DNA from: Candidatus Heimdallarchaeota archaeon
Lineage (GTDB): Archaea > Asgardarchaeota > Heimdallarchaeia > JABLTI01
Length of the DNA stretch: 43,139 bases
Direction: 5' to 3'
Assembly (NCBI GenBank): GCA_030614005.1
Contig: JAUWKS010000027.1
Coordinates: 1-43,139 of the forward strand
The position numbers and the translations under genes were made by a program. Shown piece by piece: positions 8,177 through 17,229 of this stretch. The number at the start of each line of letters is the position of its first letter. The stretch's first letter is position 1. Under the pieces are notes generated by a model. The model saw only the letters and a program-made list of their open reading frames with translations. It did not search any database and was not told the origin of the DNA.

Positions 8177-11074
8177 TTATTTATCTTTGAGAAGATTTTC
8201 AGCTATTTTTCTCTTCCATTGAGTGGGTATTTTTTGTCCAAATAATTTATTGAGTGCCCTATTAGCTTCAAATAAGAATAATTTTGCTTCTTCAAGTGTT
8301 GGTATGTATGGTAATTCACCTGGTTTTGTGTGTTTAATTTTCTGTGCCCAGAATCTATTCAAACTCTTTAGTTCAACATTAGATGGCAACGATATTTTTG
8401 AAGCTTCAGCTGCTCTAAGAATTTTACCTAATTCCTTAGATTCCACAATATCTTGGAATCGAGGTAATTTATCAATATCAGATATTTCCTGGATTTCAAG
8501 AAGCAATTTCTGTTTCAAAATGGATTCCACTACACTACCAATATCAAAAACAACTCTTCGAGTGTCGCCTTTTGAGACATCTTCTACACTGGTTATTATC
8601 ATCTCTTTTAATTGATCAGGTAAATTCTTCATGCTGAGGAAAAGATTTTCAAAGAAAAATATTCCTTCAAGTTGCTCTGTTTGTATTAATTTCTCAATTA
8701 ATATTCGGATTTCTTCTTTATCTCCAATGGAATAATTCTTGGCAAATTTCTCTATGTTTATACTGCCTTCACTAATAATTATATTAGCAAGTAAATCTAG
8801 TACAACGAAATTATCTTCATTTATAAATTCCCCTTTGACATACCCTTCTTCAGATATTTTCTCAAAAATAATTCTTGCACTTTCTTCTGTTGTATCATAA
8901 GACTTAGAGATTTCTTTTAATGAAATTATTGGTGTTCTTTCTGCAACTTCAACCATTTCAGAAATTAGTTCATCGGAAATTGATAATAGCAACGAAGCTT
9001 TATCCATATGTATTGGTGCAGGAATTTCCTTCCGCGCAACAAGATCTTTAAGAATCAATTTTAATGTTATAATATTAATATTAGTATCTTCTGCGAGATT
9101 GGCTACTTTTACTTGTTTAATCTTCTTTAGATGCATAGCTCCTACTCTTTTCCAATAGGCTTGCCTAACCATTTCACGTGCGTAATCTTTCGTGAGAATG
9201 AAATTCTTTGATTTATCCATAATATATCTATCATTAAGCAAAGGAATTGATTCAATGTAATTAATTAATCGTTCCTCTGATAACCATAGCAAAGAGATAA
9301 TATCAGAAACTTTTGCTTTTTGTGCAGTTTTACTAGATTTTGATAGCTGTCTTCGAATTGTACTATCAATTATATTTGCTAAATCATCATTTACCGCATG
9401 AAGTTTCTCCAATCGATTTCCAAGATCAGATTTTTCTTCTCGAAGTTTGGTTAGCACTTTTACTTTTGATTTTTGGTCTTCTTCTAATCGATGGATTGTT
9501 TCAAGATCCTTCGCTCTCTTGGAATCTTTATCAATTAAATCTTCTCGATGAGAATTAATGGTTTCATCTCTAACTTTCAAAGCATACTTGAGAGCTTTAA
9601 CAGTTTCACCTTTTTCTTCATTGCTAAAATATTTATCAAGTCTATTAGAAATCCAAGGAATTCTTACTTCTGTAAAGAAATAAAGTGCAAATATTAGAAT
9701 TATTATCATAAATATTGGTACCAAAACTGCGGAAACAATGATAGGTACTAATGTTTCCCAATTTACTACTCCATTTGATGTTGGAATAATTTTTGGCTGT
9801 AAACCTACTTGTAATTGATAGTCTCCCTTTGCAAAATCGTCTTCATCAAAATCACCAATAAATGTTATAGAGATGTAATATGTACCATTTTCTATATCTA
9901 AGGAGAAAATTTTTTCAGGAGCACCAGGTAACTCTTCTTTAGATTCATAAATTTTAGTTTTGTCAGAATCAAAGAGAGTTAAATCAAAATTATAAATATT
10001 ATCAAATATTGTGAGATATACATAGATGGTGGTTAAACCAAATACGGTGAAAGTGTAGAAATCAATTTGATCACCATTCCAAACTAATTGACCATTAAAT
10101 GAAGAATTTGATAATGGAAAAATCTTTATTGCTTCCTCTGCAGAATTACCAGCATCTATACCTTGGTTAGCATCATTTTGTGATTCTAATAGAATCGATA
10201 AGTTATAATAAACAATATCAAAAAGGTTAAGTGTATCTATTAGATGAATACCAATTTTATAATCTCCTTCCAGAGAAATTGCCCAAGATATTGTATCATT
10301 AAAACCAGACGTACGTGTGGATTTACTGAGTTCTTCACTTTCAATATCATATAGATAAACATCTACATTTGAAGTGTTTAATGATTCAAGATAAATAGTT
10401 ATTATTTCTCCATTAGTGATGTAAATCGAATAGAAATCAAAAGTATCGCTGCCTTCAACAAGCGTTCCATTAGAAGTTCCTTGAGTTACATGTAATGGAG
10501 AGCTTAATTGGGAAGGAGCGTCATAAGTTGAATCAAAATCATTTTGTGAGATAAAGTGAAGTGAAAAACTATAATTGCCAACTTGGTCACCAGTAGCTGG
10601 GGTTATAGAAATCGAATAATTTCCCGCTGATGCAATAGAATAAATAATTTTTTCTCTAATGCCTGCTTCTTTGAGATTTTGAGGTCGCGGATCAAAATTG
10701 TCATCGTATAACGTCAAATCAAAATTTATTGAGAGATTTAGGGGTATCATTGATACATTGATTATTGTGCCTGCGCTCACTTCAAAAGTATAATAATCTG
10801 CATCTGTAATTACAAGTGATCCATTATAATCCCCACTAATGATAGGTGTAGCAAGTGGGAGGGAATCGCCTGCATCTCCACCAGAATTAGCATCATTTTC
10901 TTCCCAATTTGGGGTAAGTAATCCTTCCCTAAAAGGAGTTGTTTTTTGAGAGGTTGAATTTACTATTGTGTGATTTTCATTGAAATCACCGTCTTGCATA
11001 CCAATTACACATAGAGCCAATACTGAAATAGTAATAATTATTGCCACAAATTTAATATTAATTTTTATTCTCAA
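8177..11074 (-). CDS. Receptor-like protein: PPC-like repeats, membrane helix, coiled coil, winged helices
   Basis: A 965-residue protein with clear modular order. Residues 1-29 form a signal peptide or anchor. Residues about 60-430 hold three similar beta-rich units of the bacterial pre-peptidase C-terminal (PPC) type. Each has a D.YxF/DxYxF core (ADYYTFEVSAG, FDFYSIYITNG, IDFYTFTVFG) and a following DLTLYDDN or VDVYLYD strand. Residues 443-467 are one membrane helix. Residues about 490-570 are a charged coiled coil. Residues about 590-830 contain at least three winged-helix-like units (for example SLKEISKSYDTTEES, NIEKFAKNYSIGDKE), then a helical tail. The PPC part should face outside and the winged helices the cytoplasm. 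The string of winged helices recalls the N-terminal half of eukaryotic UFL1, but this is a weak, by-eye resemblance. The ligand and function are unknown. Confidence 0.75.
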   Translation of the reverse strand: MRIKINIKFVAIIITISVLALCVIGMQDGDFNENHTIVNSTSQKTTPFREGLLTPNWEENDANSGGDAGDSLPLATPIISGDYNGSLVITDADYYTFEVSAGTIINVSMIPLNLSINFDLTLYDDNFDPRPQNLKEAGIREKIIYSIASAGNYSISITPATGDQVGNYSFSLHFISQNDFDSTYDAPSQLSSPLHVTQGTSNGTLVEGSDTFDFYSIYITNGEIITIYLESLNTSNVDVYLYDIESEELSKSTRTSGFNDTISWAISLEGDYKIGIHLIDTLNLFDIVYYNLSILLESQNDANQGIDAGNSAEEAIKIFPLSNSSFNGQLVWNGDQIDFYTFTVFGLTTIYVYLTIFDNIYNFDLTLFDSDKTKIYESKEELPGAPEKIFSLDIENGTYYISITFIGDFDEDDFAKGDYQLQVGLQPKIIPTSNGVVNWETLVPIIVSAVLVPIFMIIILIFALYFFTEVRIPWISNRLDKYFSNEEKGETVKALKYALKVRDETINSHREDLIDKDSKRAKDLETIHRLEEDQKSKVKVLTKLREEKSDLGNRLEKLHAVNDDLANIIDSTIRRQLSKSSKTAQKAKVSDIISLLWLSEERLINYIESIPLLNDRYIMDKSKNFILTKDYAREMVRQAYWKRVGAMHLKKIKQVKVANLAEDTNINIITLKLILKDLVARKEIPAPIHMDKASLLLSISDELISEMVEVAERTPIISLKEISKSYDTTEESARIIFEKISEEGYVKGEFINEDNFVVLDLLANIIISEGSINIEKFAKNYSIGDKEEIRILIEKLIQTEQLEGIFFFENLFLSMKNLPDQLKEMIITSVEDVSKGDTRRVVFDIGSVVESILKQKLLLEIQEISDIDKLPRFQDIVESKELGKILRAAEASKISLPSNVELKSLNRFWAQKIKHTKPGELPYIPTLEEAKLFLFEANRALNKLFGQKIPTQWKRKIAENLLKDK

Positions 11075-11186
11075 TTTGGAGGACTCACTATTGCTTTTGG
11101 TATTAAGATCTTTGATTTTCTTTCATTTTTCGCTTCTTTTATAAGCTTAAAGAATTACTTTTAAATGCTTGTTGTGACTCTGTAAA

Positions 11187-11283
11187 GTATACTACTTTGT
11201 AATATACATTATGGTACAATGATATTTTGTCATAAAAGGATAAAAATTTACCTTAGTAGATATATATAATAGAAATATACTAC
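11187..11283. promoter_or_regulatory. Two inverted repeats in the gap upstream of aIF5A
   Basis: GTATACTAC (11187-11195) faces GTAATATAC (11199-11207) across TTT. A second, looser pair, GTAGATATAT near 11256 and ATATACTAC ending at 11283, surrounds the likely aIF5A TATA box (TATATATA, 11261-11268). The octamer TATACTAC is shared by both. They sit between two divergent genes and could be operator sites; AT-rich chance pairing cannot be excluded. Confidence 0.35.
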
Positions 11284-11353
11284 AAAACAACAAAAACAAA
11301 AAACTTTAATGGTAAAGTTAAGTTAATAATAAAAAATAAAAGAGTGAATAAAA

Positions 11354-11779
11354 ATGTCTACACGCCCAACAGATGCAAATTCCATCAAAAGAGGTAGCTA
11401 TATAGTTGTCGATGATGAACCTTGTGTGGTTTTAGATTTGAGCCACTCTAAGACAGGCAAACACGGTCACGCGAAGATTAGAATGGAAGTTATTGGTTTA
11501 TTTGATAAGAAGAAAAGATCACCAGTTATGCCTTCTACTCATAAAGTACAAGTACCAATAATTGATAAACGAAACGCTCAAGTTATTTCAACTGAAGGCA
11601 GTGAAATTTCTGTTATGGATAAGGAATCATTTGAAACATTATCTATTCCAAAACCTTCACAAGATGAACATATTGCTAAACTAGAAGAAATAATATCTGC
11701 TGGCAAAATCGCCGAAATAGAATATTGGATTGTTATGAATAGGTTTCTAGTGAATAGAGTACGAGAAATAGAATTATAA
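11354..11779 (+). CDS. eif5A: Translation factor aIF5A
   Basis: A 141-residue archaeal IF5A, the homologue of eukaryotic eIF5A and bacterial EF-P. It binds the ribosome between P and E sites and relieves stalling, for example at polyproline. The modification loop SKTGKHGHAK carries the target Lys36, to be converted to hypusine or deoxyhypusine by deoxyhypusine synthase. The N-terminal SH3-like half (RGSYIVVDDEPCVVLDL) and the C-terminal OB half (VQVPIIDKRNAQVIS) are both complete, and length is normal. It stands alone, with a TATA box near 11261 and a hairpin terminator after the stop. The ATG follows AGTGAATAAAA. Confidence 0.96.
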   Translation: MSTRPTDANSIKRGSYIVVDDEPCVVLDLSHSKTGKHGHAKIRMEVIGLFDKKKRSPVMPSTHKVQVPIIDKRNAQVISTEGSEISVMDKESFETLSIPKPSQDEHIAKLEEIISAGKIAEIEYWIVMNRFLVNRVREIEL

Positions 11780-11791
11780 AAAATTAATAGT

Positions 11792-11816
11792 AGGTCGAAG
11801 TATCTCGACCTTTTAT
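11792..11816 (+). terminator. Terminator hairpin after aIF5A
   Basis: AGGTCGA (11792-11798) pairs with TCGACCT (11805-11811), loop AGTATC, followed by TTTTATT. The next gene converges from the other strand. Confidence 0.6.
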
Positions 11817-11828
11817 TACTCCTTTTTT

Positions 11829-12236
11829 TTATTCAATGTTATTAATTTCTACCTTAATGACATTTGGAATTTCTTCAAGTTCTGAAACGACATTTTCCTT
11901 AGAGAGCTTAATCGCTGATTCCATAACTAATCCATCCCAGAAACAATCAGATTTTGCAATACAAACTCCTGTAGAATAGATAATTTCAGATACTATTTTA
12001 TTTAGCTTTGCCAATATTTTTCCACTTGTTTGTGGGCTAATGCTATCAATTACTATTTTAATCCACCAAATTTCCTCATCATTCACAGGGAAAAAACGTA
12101 ACATTTTACTTTTCTTAGAATAAACTGTTAAGAAAACATTTCCAGCCTTTTTCAAGTCGTTGCGTACCCCTTCAGGGAGTATCGCTGAGACACTCGTTGT
12201 ATCAATTCTAACTTTATTACATTCAATAATATTCAC
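11829..12236 (-). CDS. Small AbrB-like plus ACT-like protein
   Basis: A 135-residue protein. Residues 1-50 resemble a swapped-hairpin AbrB-type module (VRIDTTSVSAILPEGVRNDL, then short strands ending RFFPV). Residues about 57-135 alternate strand and helix in an ACT-like order (IKIVIDSI, helix SGKILAKLNKIVSE, TGVCIAKSD, helix ESAIKLSKENVV, VIKVEINN). Such a protein could be a small DNA-binding regulator that senses a ligand, but no family assignment is firm. The start is GTG 12236; GAGGGATCA just upstream is complementary to the 16S tail. It converges on aIF5A. Confidence 0.5.
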   Translation of the reverse strand: MNIIECNKVRIDTTSVSAILPEGVRNDLKKAGNVFLTVYSKKSKMLRFFPVNDEEIWWIKIVIDSISPQTSGKILAKLNKIVSEIIYSTGVCIAKSDCFWDGLVMESAIKLSKENVVSELEEIPNVIKVEINNIE

Positions 12237-12431
12237 TGTGATCCCTCGAATCTTTTATACATTCCTTTTTTATGAACGTTAGTTAATATTTTAATAAACT
12301 TCTGATTGAGGTAATAACTCTTATGATTAGGGTATTTCCTTTACAAAGTGTATATTGTGTATCCACAACAGTAAAATAAAATAAACGAATCTTTATAATA
12401 AGTATAAATAAACTAGAAGGTTGTTAAAACT

Positions 12432-13292
12432 TTGGCGATAGAAAACGTTTGGATAATAGATAGTTCAAGTGGAATCTGTATCTTTGATTGGTATGCTCGA
12501 CCAAGAGAAAAAAACATTGACGAACAACTTGTTTCTGGATTACTGATTGCATTTAAGAATTTTTCAAGTGAAGCTGGGCTTGTAGATATATCTGCAATTG
12601 AAGGTATTGACAAAAAGCTCGCTTATCAAACAGATGATCAATTCATCATTGCAGGTGTTTGCCACACCAAAGATTATGAATCATTAGTAGATAAAACTTT
12701 CTTGGATTTATTGAAACAATTCAGAAGGAAATATAAGGATTTGTTAGATAGTGGTTTGACAACTGATGTATCACCATTTAGAACATTCGATGAAGATGTT
12801 GTAAAAACACTGACAGATACCTCCTCTTCGAGAAATATTATTACTATGACAACAGGAATAATTGTTTCTTTACTCGTTGCAGGTTTAACATTTTTTGGTT
12901 ATTTCGTAGCTATTGGACCACTACAAGGAGTTGTGGATCATGGTGTAGCAAATATTATTGGTTTAATTCTTCTTCTAATTGGAATGATGCTCGCTGGGTT
13001 TGCAGGTGGTTTAGTTGCTGGTGATAGAAAGCTTGGTATATTTGCTGGTGTACTATCAACTTTACCAATACTTGGTTTAATGATTGGATTCTTCAATACT
13101 TCTTGGGGTGATGTTGGAGGAATAACATCAATAGTATTCTATTCATTACTCTATTTCCTACTCTTTGGCGCAATGGCAAGTCTTGGTGGCATGCTTGGTG
13201 GTTATATCAAGGAAAGCAGATTCTTCTTTCCTGCTGAAGAATCAGATGAAGACGATGATGAAGAGAACGAAGATGATGAAGAATATGAATAA
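12432..13292 (+). CDS. Longin-like domain fused to four membrane helices
   Basis: Residues 1-115 read as a longin or roadblock-like alpha/beta module: a first strand ENVWIIDSSSGICIFDWYA, a helix (DEQLVSGLLIAFKNFSSEAG), strands KKLAYQTDD and QFIIAGVCHT, and a final long helix (LVDKTFLDLLKQFRRKYKD). Residues about 137-258 contain four Gly-rich membrane helices with a GGLVAGDRK loop, similar in style to archaeal DUF5518-type proteins. The C terminus is a strongly acidic tail of Glu and Asp. In eukaryotes and Asgard archaea, longin domains act with small GTPases in membrane traffic, which suggests but does not show such a role here. The start is TTG 12432 after AGAAGGTTG. Confidence 0.6.
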   Translation: MAIENVWIIDSSSGICIFDWYARPREKNIDEQLVSGLLIAFKNFSSEAGLVDISAIEGIDKKLAYQTDDQFIIAGVCHTKDYESLVDKTFLDLLKQFRRKYKDLLDSGLTTDVSPFRTFDEDVVKTLTDTSSSRNIITMTTGIIVSLLVAGLTFFGYFVAIGPLQGVVDHGVANIIGLILLLIGMMLAGFAGGLVAGDRKLGIFAGVLSTLPILGLMIGFFNTSWGDVGGITSIVFYSLLYFLLFGAMASLGGMLGGYIKESRFFFPAEESDEDDDEENEDDEEYE

Positions 13293-13329
13293 AGCAATAA
13301 TTCATGTATAAAAAAATATAAAACAAAAA

Positions 13330-13357
13330 GAAGAAGAAAATTCTTCTTCATTTTTTT
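13330..13357. terminator. Bidirectional hairpin between convergent genes
   Basis: GAAGAAGAA (13330-13338) and TTCTTCTTC (13341-13349) are perfect inverted copies followed by CA and a run of T. It lies between the stops of the longin-like gene and the large acidic membrane protein. Confidence 0.5.
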
Positions 13358-15916
13358 CTAAGCTGTTTCTTGTGTGTCTAATTGTAATTGATCCAATGCT
13401 GTTGTAATACCAGCATCATTTGTATCGTCCATAGCATCACTAATAGCTGTAAGAGCATCTCGCCAGGCAGCTAAATAGCTTTCAAAGTAATCTGGGATTA
13501 AGTCTGTGTCAAGTCCACCAAAAATATCTGTTATTAGTATACTCTCAGCAGAATCCATTGTTGCTCGCGCATTGACAAAATCGGTAGCTTTATACTCTTC
13601 ACATGCAGTCCATAATAGATCTGTTGCATCAGCCAAGTACGCAGTATAGTTTCCAAATTCTTGTGGTTTGAAATCACCTATTAGTGTTTTCTCAAAGTCC
13701 GCACCAATATCATTGAAGAAACTACCATATGCATTGGCAAGTATATTATCTCTAAATAATGACGCAGCAATAGCGGCTTGACCACCTAATGTTTCGGTTT
13801 CTGTGGCATCAGCAAGTATCGATGGCATTGGAGAAGTGGTATAATCAACTGCAAGAATATCATTTCCTACAGTACTGAATATTCCTAACACATTTGTAAT
13901 TCCTATGAAAGTGCTGGTAAAAGATTTCTGTTCATTGAGTAAAGGATCCATTAAGTCTAAGAGATCTGTAAGCATCAGTGAGAAACCATCAGCAATTTCG
14001 GCAGCAAAGATTTCACCTAATGCACTAGCATCAAAATCTTCAATACCACCACTTGATTGTATTTCACCGATTTTTATTGTGGCATTATCGTAGGCTTCAT
14101 ATGCGTCTGCGAATCGGTAATTCTTTAGATAGTCATTGCCAACTAATGCATAATATGAAATCCAGAGAATATCCTTTGTGGGGCCCAAAGTTTCATTAGC
14201 AAAACTTACGAATGCTTGTAGTCCATCCAGATGTCCTCTGTACTCACCAAGTTTATCTTGTAATTGAGTTATAACATCGCTTATTTTTGTTGGAAATGTG
14301 GATAAATCTAATCCGGATAAGGCATCAGCAACTTCATCAAAGGAGCCAGATACATCATCTGTTTCTAACACTCCAAGAGCGTAATTAAGACTTTCTTGAG
14401 CAGCTTCCATTCCTTCAATTGCGCTTCTGATACTTATTCGCAAATCTTCAGTATTTGTGATATTATCAGTGGTGTAAAATGGGTTAGCATCGTCGATGTA
14501 GAGTGAAGCACTGCTGGATTGACCAAAATCAGCCATACTTCCGGTTGCATTATTGAAACTGTTAGTTAATTGGTAAATTCCACTAAATAATGGATAGAGC
14601 ACATGAGCAAAGGAAAGAGTAGCAAGTGCTAGCTGATCTCCTGCTTCTATCAACGGTCCATACTGTCCTGAAACTAGGACAGCAAAGTTTATCAGACCAA
14701 TATTTCTTAGTCCTTGATAATTAAGCTGTGAAATATTGAACCAATATCCTGCTTCTATAAGATCTCCTTCGATATTCTCTTCAAGAATTGAAGGATTTTC
14801 ATCTATATCATCAAAACTAGTAAATGCTGTTGTCAAATGTGATGATCCAGCTAAGAATGCAGTACTTGCTTGGATAATTCCATATGTTGATGAAAATAGA
14901 ATTGGTGTAAAAACAGCAAAGATTATTAGTCCAATGCTGAGTAATGGTATTCCAATCCAATTACCAACTTTCTTCTTTGGCTTTGCAATATTCTTTGTTA
15001 AAGCAGCAGCAATAGTTACCACTATTACCATCAGAATAAACATTAGCACTAAATCAATAATCCAAACATATGTTTGAATTTGACCGAAATCAAAATCCAC
15101 GCTAAATAAGCTTTGGAATGCCGCATACGCATCTAATGCAAAATCCGTACTTGCAAATAAAGGTGTTAGTGGATTGAGTAGTGGCCAATTTAACAACAAA
15201 GTAATAAATGGTAAAGCAAAGGTTATTACAAAAATAATTGATGCACCTATTAGTCCTTTTTGTATACTTCTAGTAACTAATCCAGGAATCATCAATGCAA
15301 TAAGAATTACTACCAACTCAATGTAATACAAATCTGGACTACCTGCACCATTCTTCCACAATGGAATAGAGAACAATATTTCAGCTGTAATAGCAATAAC
15401 TAGTCCAACTGCTAATCCAATCCAAAATGAAGGGTCTTTCTTTTTCTTCTTCTTCTTCTTGGGCTCTTTAATCTCTGTTGCCTCAAAAGTGTGCTCTTCA
15501 GCATCATCAATATCAGCTAGTTCATCTTTATCAGAATCAATTGACTCATCGTCAGGTAAGGGGATAGCAGGAATATCTAAATCTATTTCTGCTTCTTCAT
15601 CTTTTGAAACGTCCTCGACTTCATCCTCTTCATCAGTAACCTCTTCAACTTCAACAACTGGTTCAGTTTCTAGTTCTTCGTCTGCTTCTTCGATTTCATC
15701 GATAGAATCATCTGTCGTAACAGTTTCTTCTAGTTCTTCTGAACTTTCTGTTGAGTCAAGATCTTCAGCAATTTCTTCGCTGTCTTCCTCAACTTCGTCG
15801 GAGATTTCTGCTTCTTCGGTTTGAAGAGGTTCTTCTTCCTCTTCTTCAGTCACTTGAGTGGTTTCAGCTTCCTCTTGGGTTTCTTCTAATTCGCCCTCAA
15901 TGTTTTCTTCGGACAA
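13358..15916 (-). CDS. Large acidic multi-pass membrane protein, unknown
   Basis: An 852-residue protein I do not recognise. Residues 1-150 are an extreme low-complexity acidic stretch (Glu, Asp, Ser, Thr, Val) that ends in a basic patch KKKKKKKK near 155. Five membrane helices follow between about 165 and 345 (for example FWIGLAVGLVIAITAEILF, YYIELVVILIALMIPGLV). The rest, about 500 residues, is mainly helical, rich in Ala, Asp and Ser, and probably outside the cell. Its regular amphipathic helices suggest a helical bundle. The basic patch next to the first membrane helix places the acidic tail in the cytoplasm by the positive-inside rule. The start is TTG 15916, preceded by GAGGGA. Terminator hairpin shared with the convergent neighbour. 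Confidence 0.6.
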   Translation of the reverse strand: MSEENIEGELEETQEEAETTQVTEEEEEEPLQTEEAEISDEVEEDSEEIAEDLDSTESSEELEETVTTDDSIDEIEEADEELETEPVVEVEEVTDEEDEVEDVSKDEEAEIDLDIPAIPLPDDESIDSDKDELADIDDAEEHTFEATEIKEPKKKKKKKKDPSFWIGLAVGLVIAITAEILFSIPLWKNGAGSPDLYYIELVVILIALMIPGLVTRSIQKGLIGASIIFVITFALPFITLLLNWPLLNPLTPLFASTDFALDAYAAFQSLFSVDFDFGQIQTYVWIIDLVLMFILMVIVVTIAAALTKNIAKPKKKVGNWIGIPLLSIGLIIFAVFTPILFSSTYGIIQASTAFLAGSSHLTTAFTSFDDIDENPSILEENIEGDLIEAGYWFNISQLNYQGLRNIGLINFAVLVSGQYGPLIEAGDQLALATLSFAHVLYPLFSGIYQLTNSFNNATGSMADFGQSSSASLYIDDANPFYTTDNITNTEDLRISIRSAIEGMEAAQESLNYALGVLETDDVSGSFDEVADALSGLDLSTFPTKISDVITQLQDKLGEYRGHLDGLQAFVSFANETLGPTKDILWISYYALVGNDYLKNYRFADAYEAYDNATIKIGEIQSSGGIEDFDASALGEIFAAEIADGFSLMLTDLLDLMDPLLNEQKSFTSTFIGITNVLGIFSTVGNDILAVDYTTSPMPSILADATETETLGGQAAIAASLFRDNILANAYGSFFNDIGADFEKTLIGDFKPQEFGNYTAYLADATDLLWTACEEYKATDFVNARATMDSAESILITDIFGGLDTDLIPDYFESYLAAWRDALTAISDAMDDTNDAGITTALDQLQLDTQETA

Positions 15917-16091
15917 CTGTAATCATTCCCTCTAAATTTTTAATCTACATCTAAATCAATTACAAAATGAAAGCTTTTAAACTGCTCAAATTTTGTTACT
16001 AAATTATATTCTGAGCTTACTGTATAAGAAGATAACTGCCTTTACATATTCTAGCAATAAAAAAGGAGCAAGAAAAAGATTCTTTTCCTAG

Positions 16092-16517
16092 TTAATCTTT
16101 GAAAGCAACGTTAAATTCCAATGCAATGTCTTTCTCAAATTGGAGTGCATTTGGGTAAAGCTTTTTGATTGAACCTATTTCTCTCTTGTTTTTAGGTAAA
16201 AATGAAATAATAGTTATTTTTGAATCGAGATTTTCTTTTCCTATTTGTGAGATAAAATGATAAGCAACATCAATATTTTTCTCTGATTCCCAAGCTTGTA
16301 TAGCTGCTAATTTTTTCACTCCCCGTAAGTTAAGGAATTTTGCAACATCAAACATGAACCCCGGTTTTAGTGTTGTTTTGTATTCTCTTTCTCTTTGAGA
16401 GACAGGTCCTTTAATATTCTGTCCAAACACTTTCTTTAGATTCTCTAAGAGAAGTGGAAGAGATTTAGTATCTACAGTTTTACTTGGGGTAATCGATGAA
16501 TTAGTATTTGACATCAT
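16092..16517 (-). CDS. Complex I 30-kDa (NuoC/FpoC)-like protein, orphan
   Basis: A 141-residue protein whose middle and C-terminal part follows the pattern of the 30-kDa subunit of complex I and group 4 hydrogenases. It has a strand-helix pair FMFDVAKFLNLRGVKKLAAI, the strand IDVAYHFISQ, then KITIISFLPKNKREIGSIKK followed by LYPNALQFEKDIALEFNVAF. The last two stretches correspond to the family signature of a short loop, 'S(I/V)..(I/L)(Y/W)P.A...E.E..D.(F/Y)G(I/V).F', although the usual Asp and Gly are changed here. No other complex I, Fpo, Mbh or Ech subunit lies nearby. It may be a degenerate or repurposed subunit. The first 35 residues are low-complexity. Confidence 0.55.
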   Translation of the reverse strand: MMSNTNSSITPSKTVDTKSLPLLLENLKKVFGQNIKGPVSQREREYKTTLKPGFMFDVAKFLNLRGVKKLAAIQAWESEKNIDVAYHFISQIGKENLDSKITIISFLPKNKREIGSIKKLYPNALQFEKDIALEFNVAFKD

Positions 16518-16801
16518 TCTCTCTCTATAAATTCTCTAAACACTAATTTACTATTCTTACCTTTAGAGTTTTCGATTTATTGCAAGCTTTAGGTAAAAAT
16601 GAAACTTAATCCAATTTATGTTTTCTCATTTTGTTAACGTAAGCATTTAATAATTGCTGTTATTTTCCTAAACAGTTCTGTTTTTAAATGATAGACAGTA
16701 CTCTAATTTAGGACTGGTTTGGATTAGTAGTTGTAAAAAGTAATTTTTTACATTACAAATCTTCTATCCTGTAAATCATATTGGGGTAATGATCAAAAAC
16801 A
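16518..16801. other. Intergenic region between divergent genes
   Basis: About 284 nt, strongly AT-rich, between a minus-strand and a plus-strand start. I see no reading frame or strong hairpin. The plus-strand gene has GGGGTAATGATC just before its ATG, which fits a Shine-Dalgarno site. Confidence 0.4.
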
Positions 16802-17077
16802 ATGTCTATTCAAAAAATATTTGGTTTGATAGTAACTGAACAAAAAGTACCACTGCTAGAAAAACCTGAAGAAAAAGATCAATGTTATTTATGCGGTTTT
16901 ACATTTGGAGATGAGGATTGCGTATTAATAGTGGTAAACAAAGAACTCAGCGAGCGTAGAAAAGCGCATCAGAAATGTTTACAGAGTCATTTACAATTAT
17001 TGTCTAAAGATACTAAACTAGCTATTGTTAGTGTAGAAACAAATGAAGTAATCGCTTATACCACAACTGGGAAATAA
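16802..17077 (+). CDS. Small zinc-binding protein, unknown
   Basis: A 91-residue protein with CYLCG near residue 28 and HQKC near 58, giving a CxxC...HxxC set that probably binds one zinc ion. Strands flank the knuckle (CVLIVVNKEL, KLAIVSVETNEVIAYTT). I cannot assign a family. The layout resembles short treble-clef or HNH-like zinc modules without their catalytic residues. A good ribosome site (GGGGTAATGATC) precedes the ATG. Confidence 0.55.
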   Translation: MSIQKIFGLIVTEQKVPLLEKPEEKDQCYLCGFTFGDEDCVLIVVNKELSERRKAHQKCLQSHLQLLSKDTKLAIVSVETNEVIAYTTTGK

Positions 17078-17213
17078 TTTGGAAAATTGCTATTTTTTTA
17101 CCTAATTATTTTCAAATTTACTATTTTTTTATACGAAATTCCAAAGCAACAATTAAACATAAATTCTTTATGTAAGATGATTGTATTATACATCAAACAA
17201 TAGAGTTATTCTT

Positions 17214-17220
17214 GGTGGAG
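17214..17220 (+). promoter_or_regulatory. GGTGGAG Shine-Dalgarno site that sets a TTG start
   Basis: GTGGAG-type site 9 nt before TTG 17230. The longer frame would begin at TTG 17212, which overlaps this site. Confidence 0.5.
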
Positions 17221-17229
17221 TGTAAAGAA

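Noticed and set aside
15459..15824. Plus-strand frame coding a Ser-rich protein
   Set aside because: It is the antisense of the Glu/Asp-rich stretch of the minus-strand membrane protein; the serines come from the complement of GAA/GAT codons.
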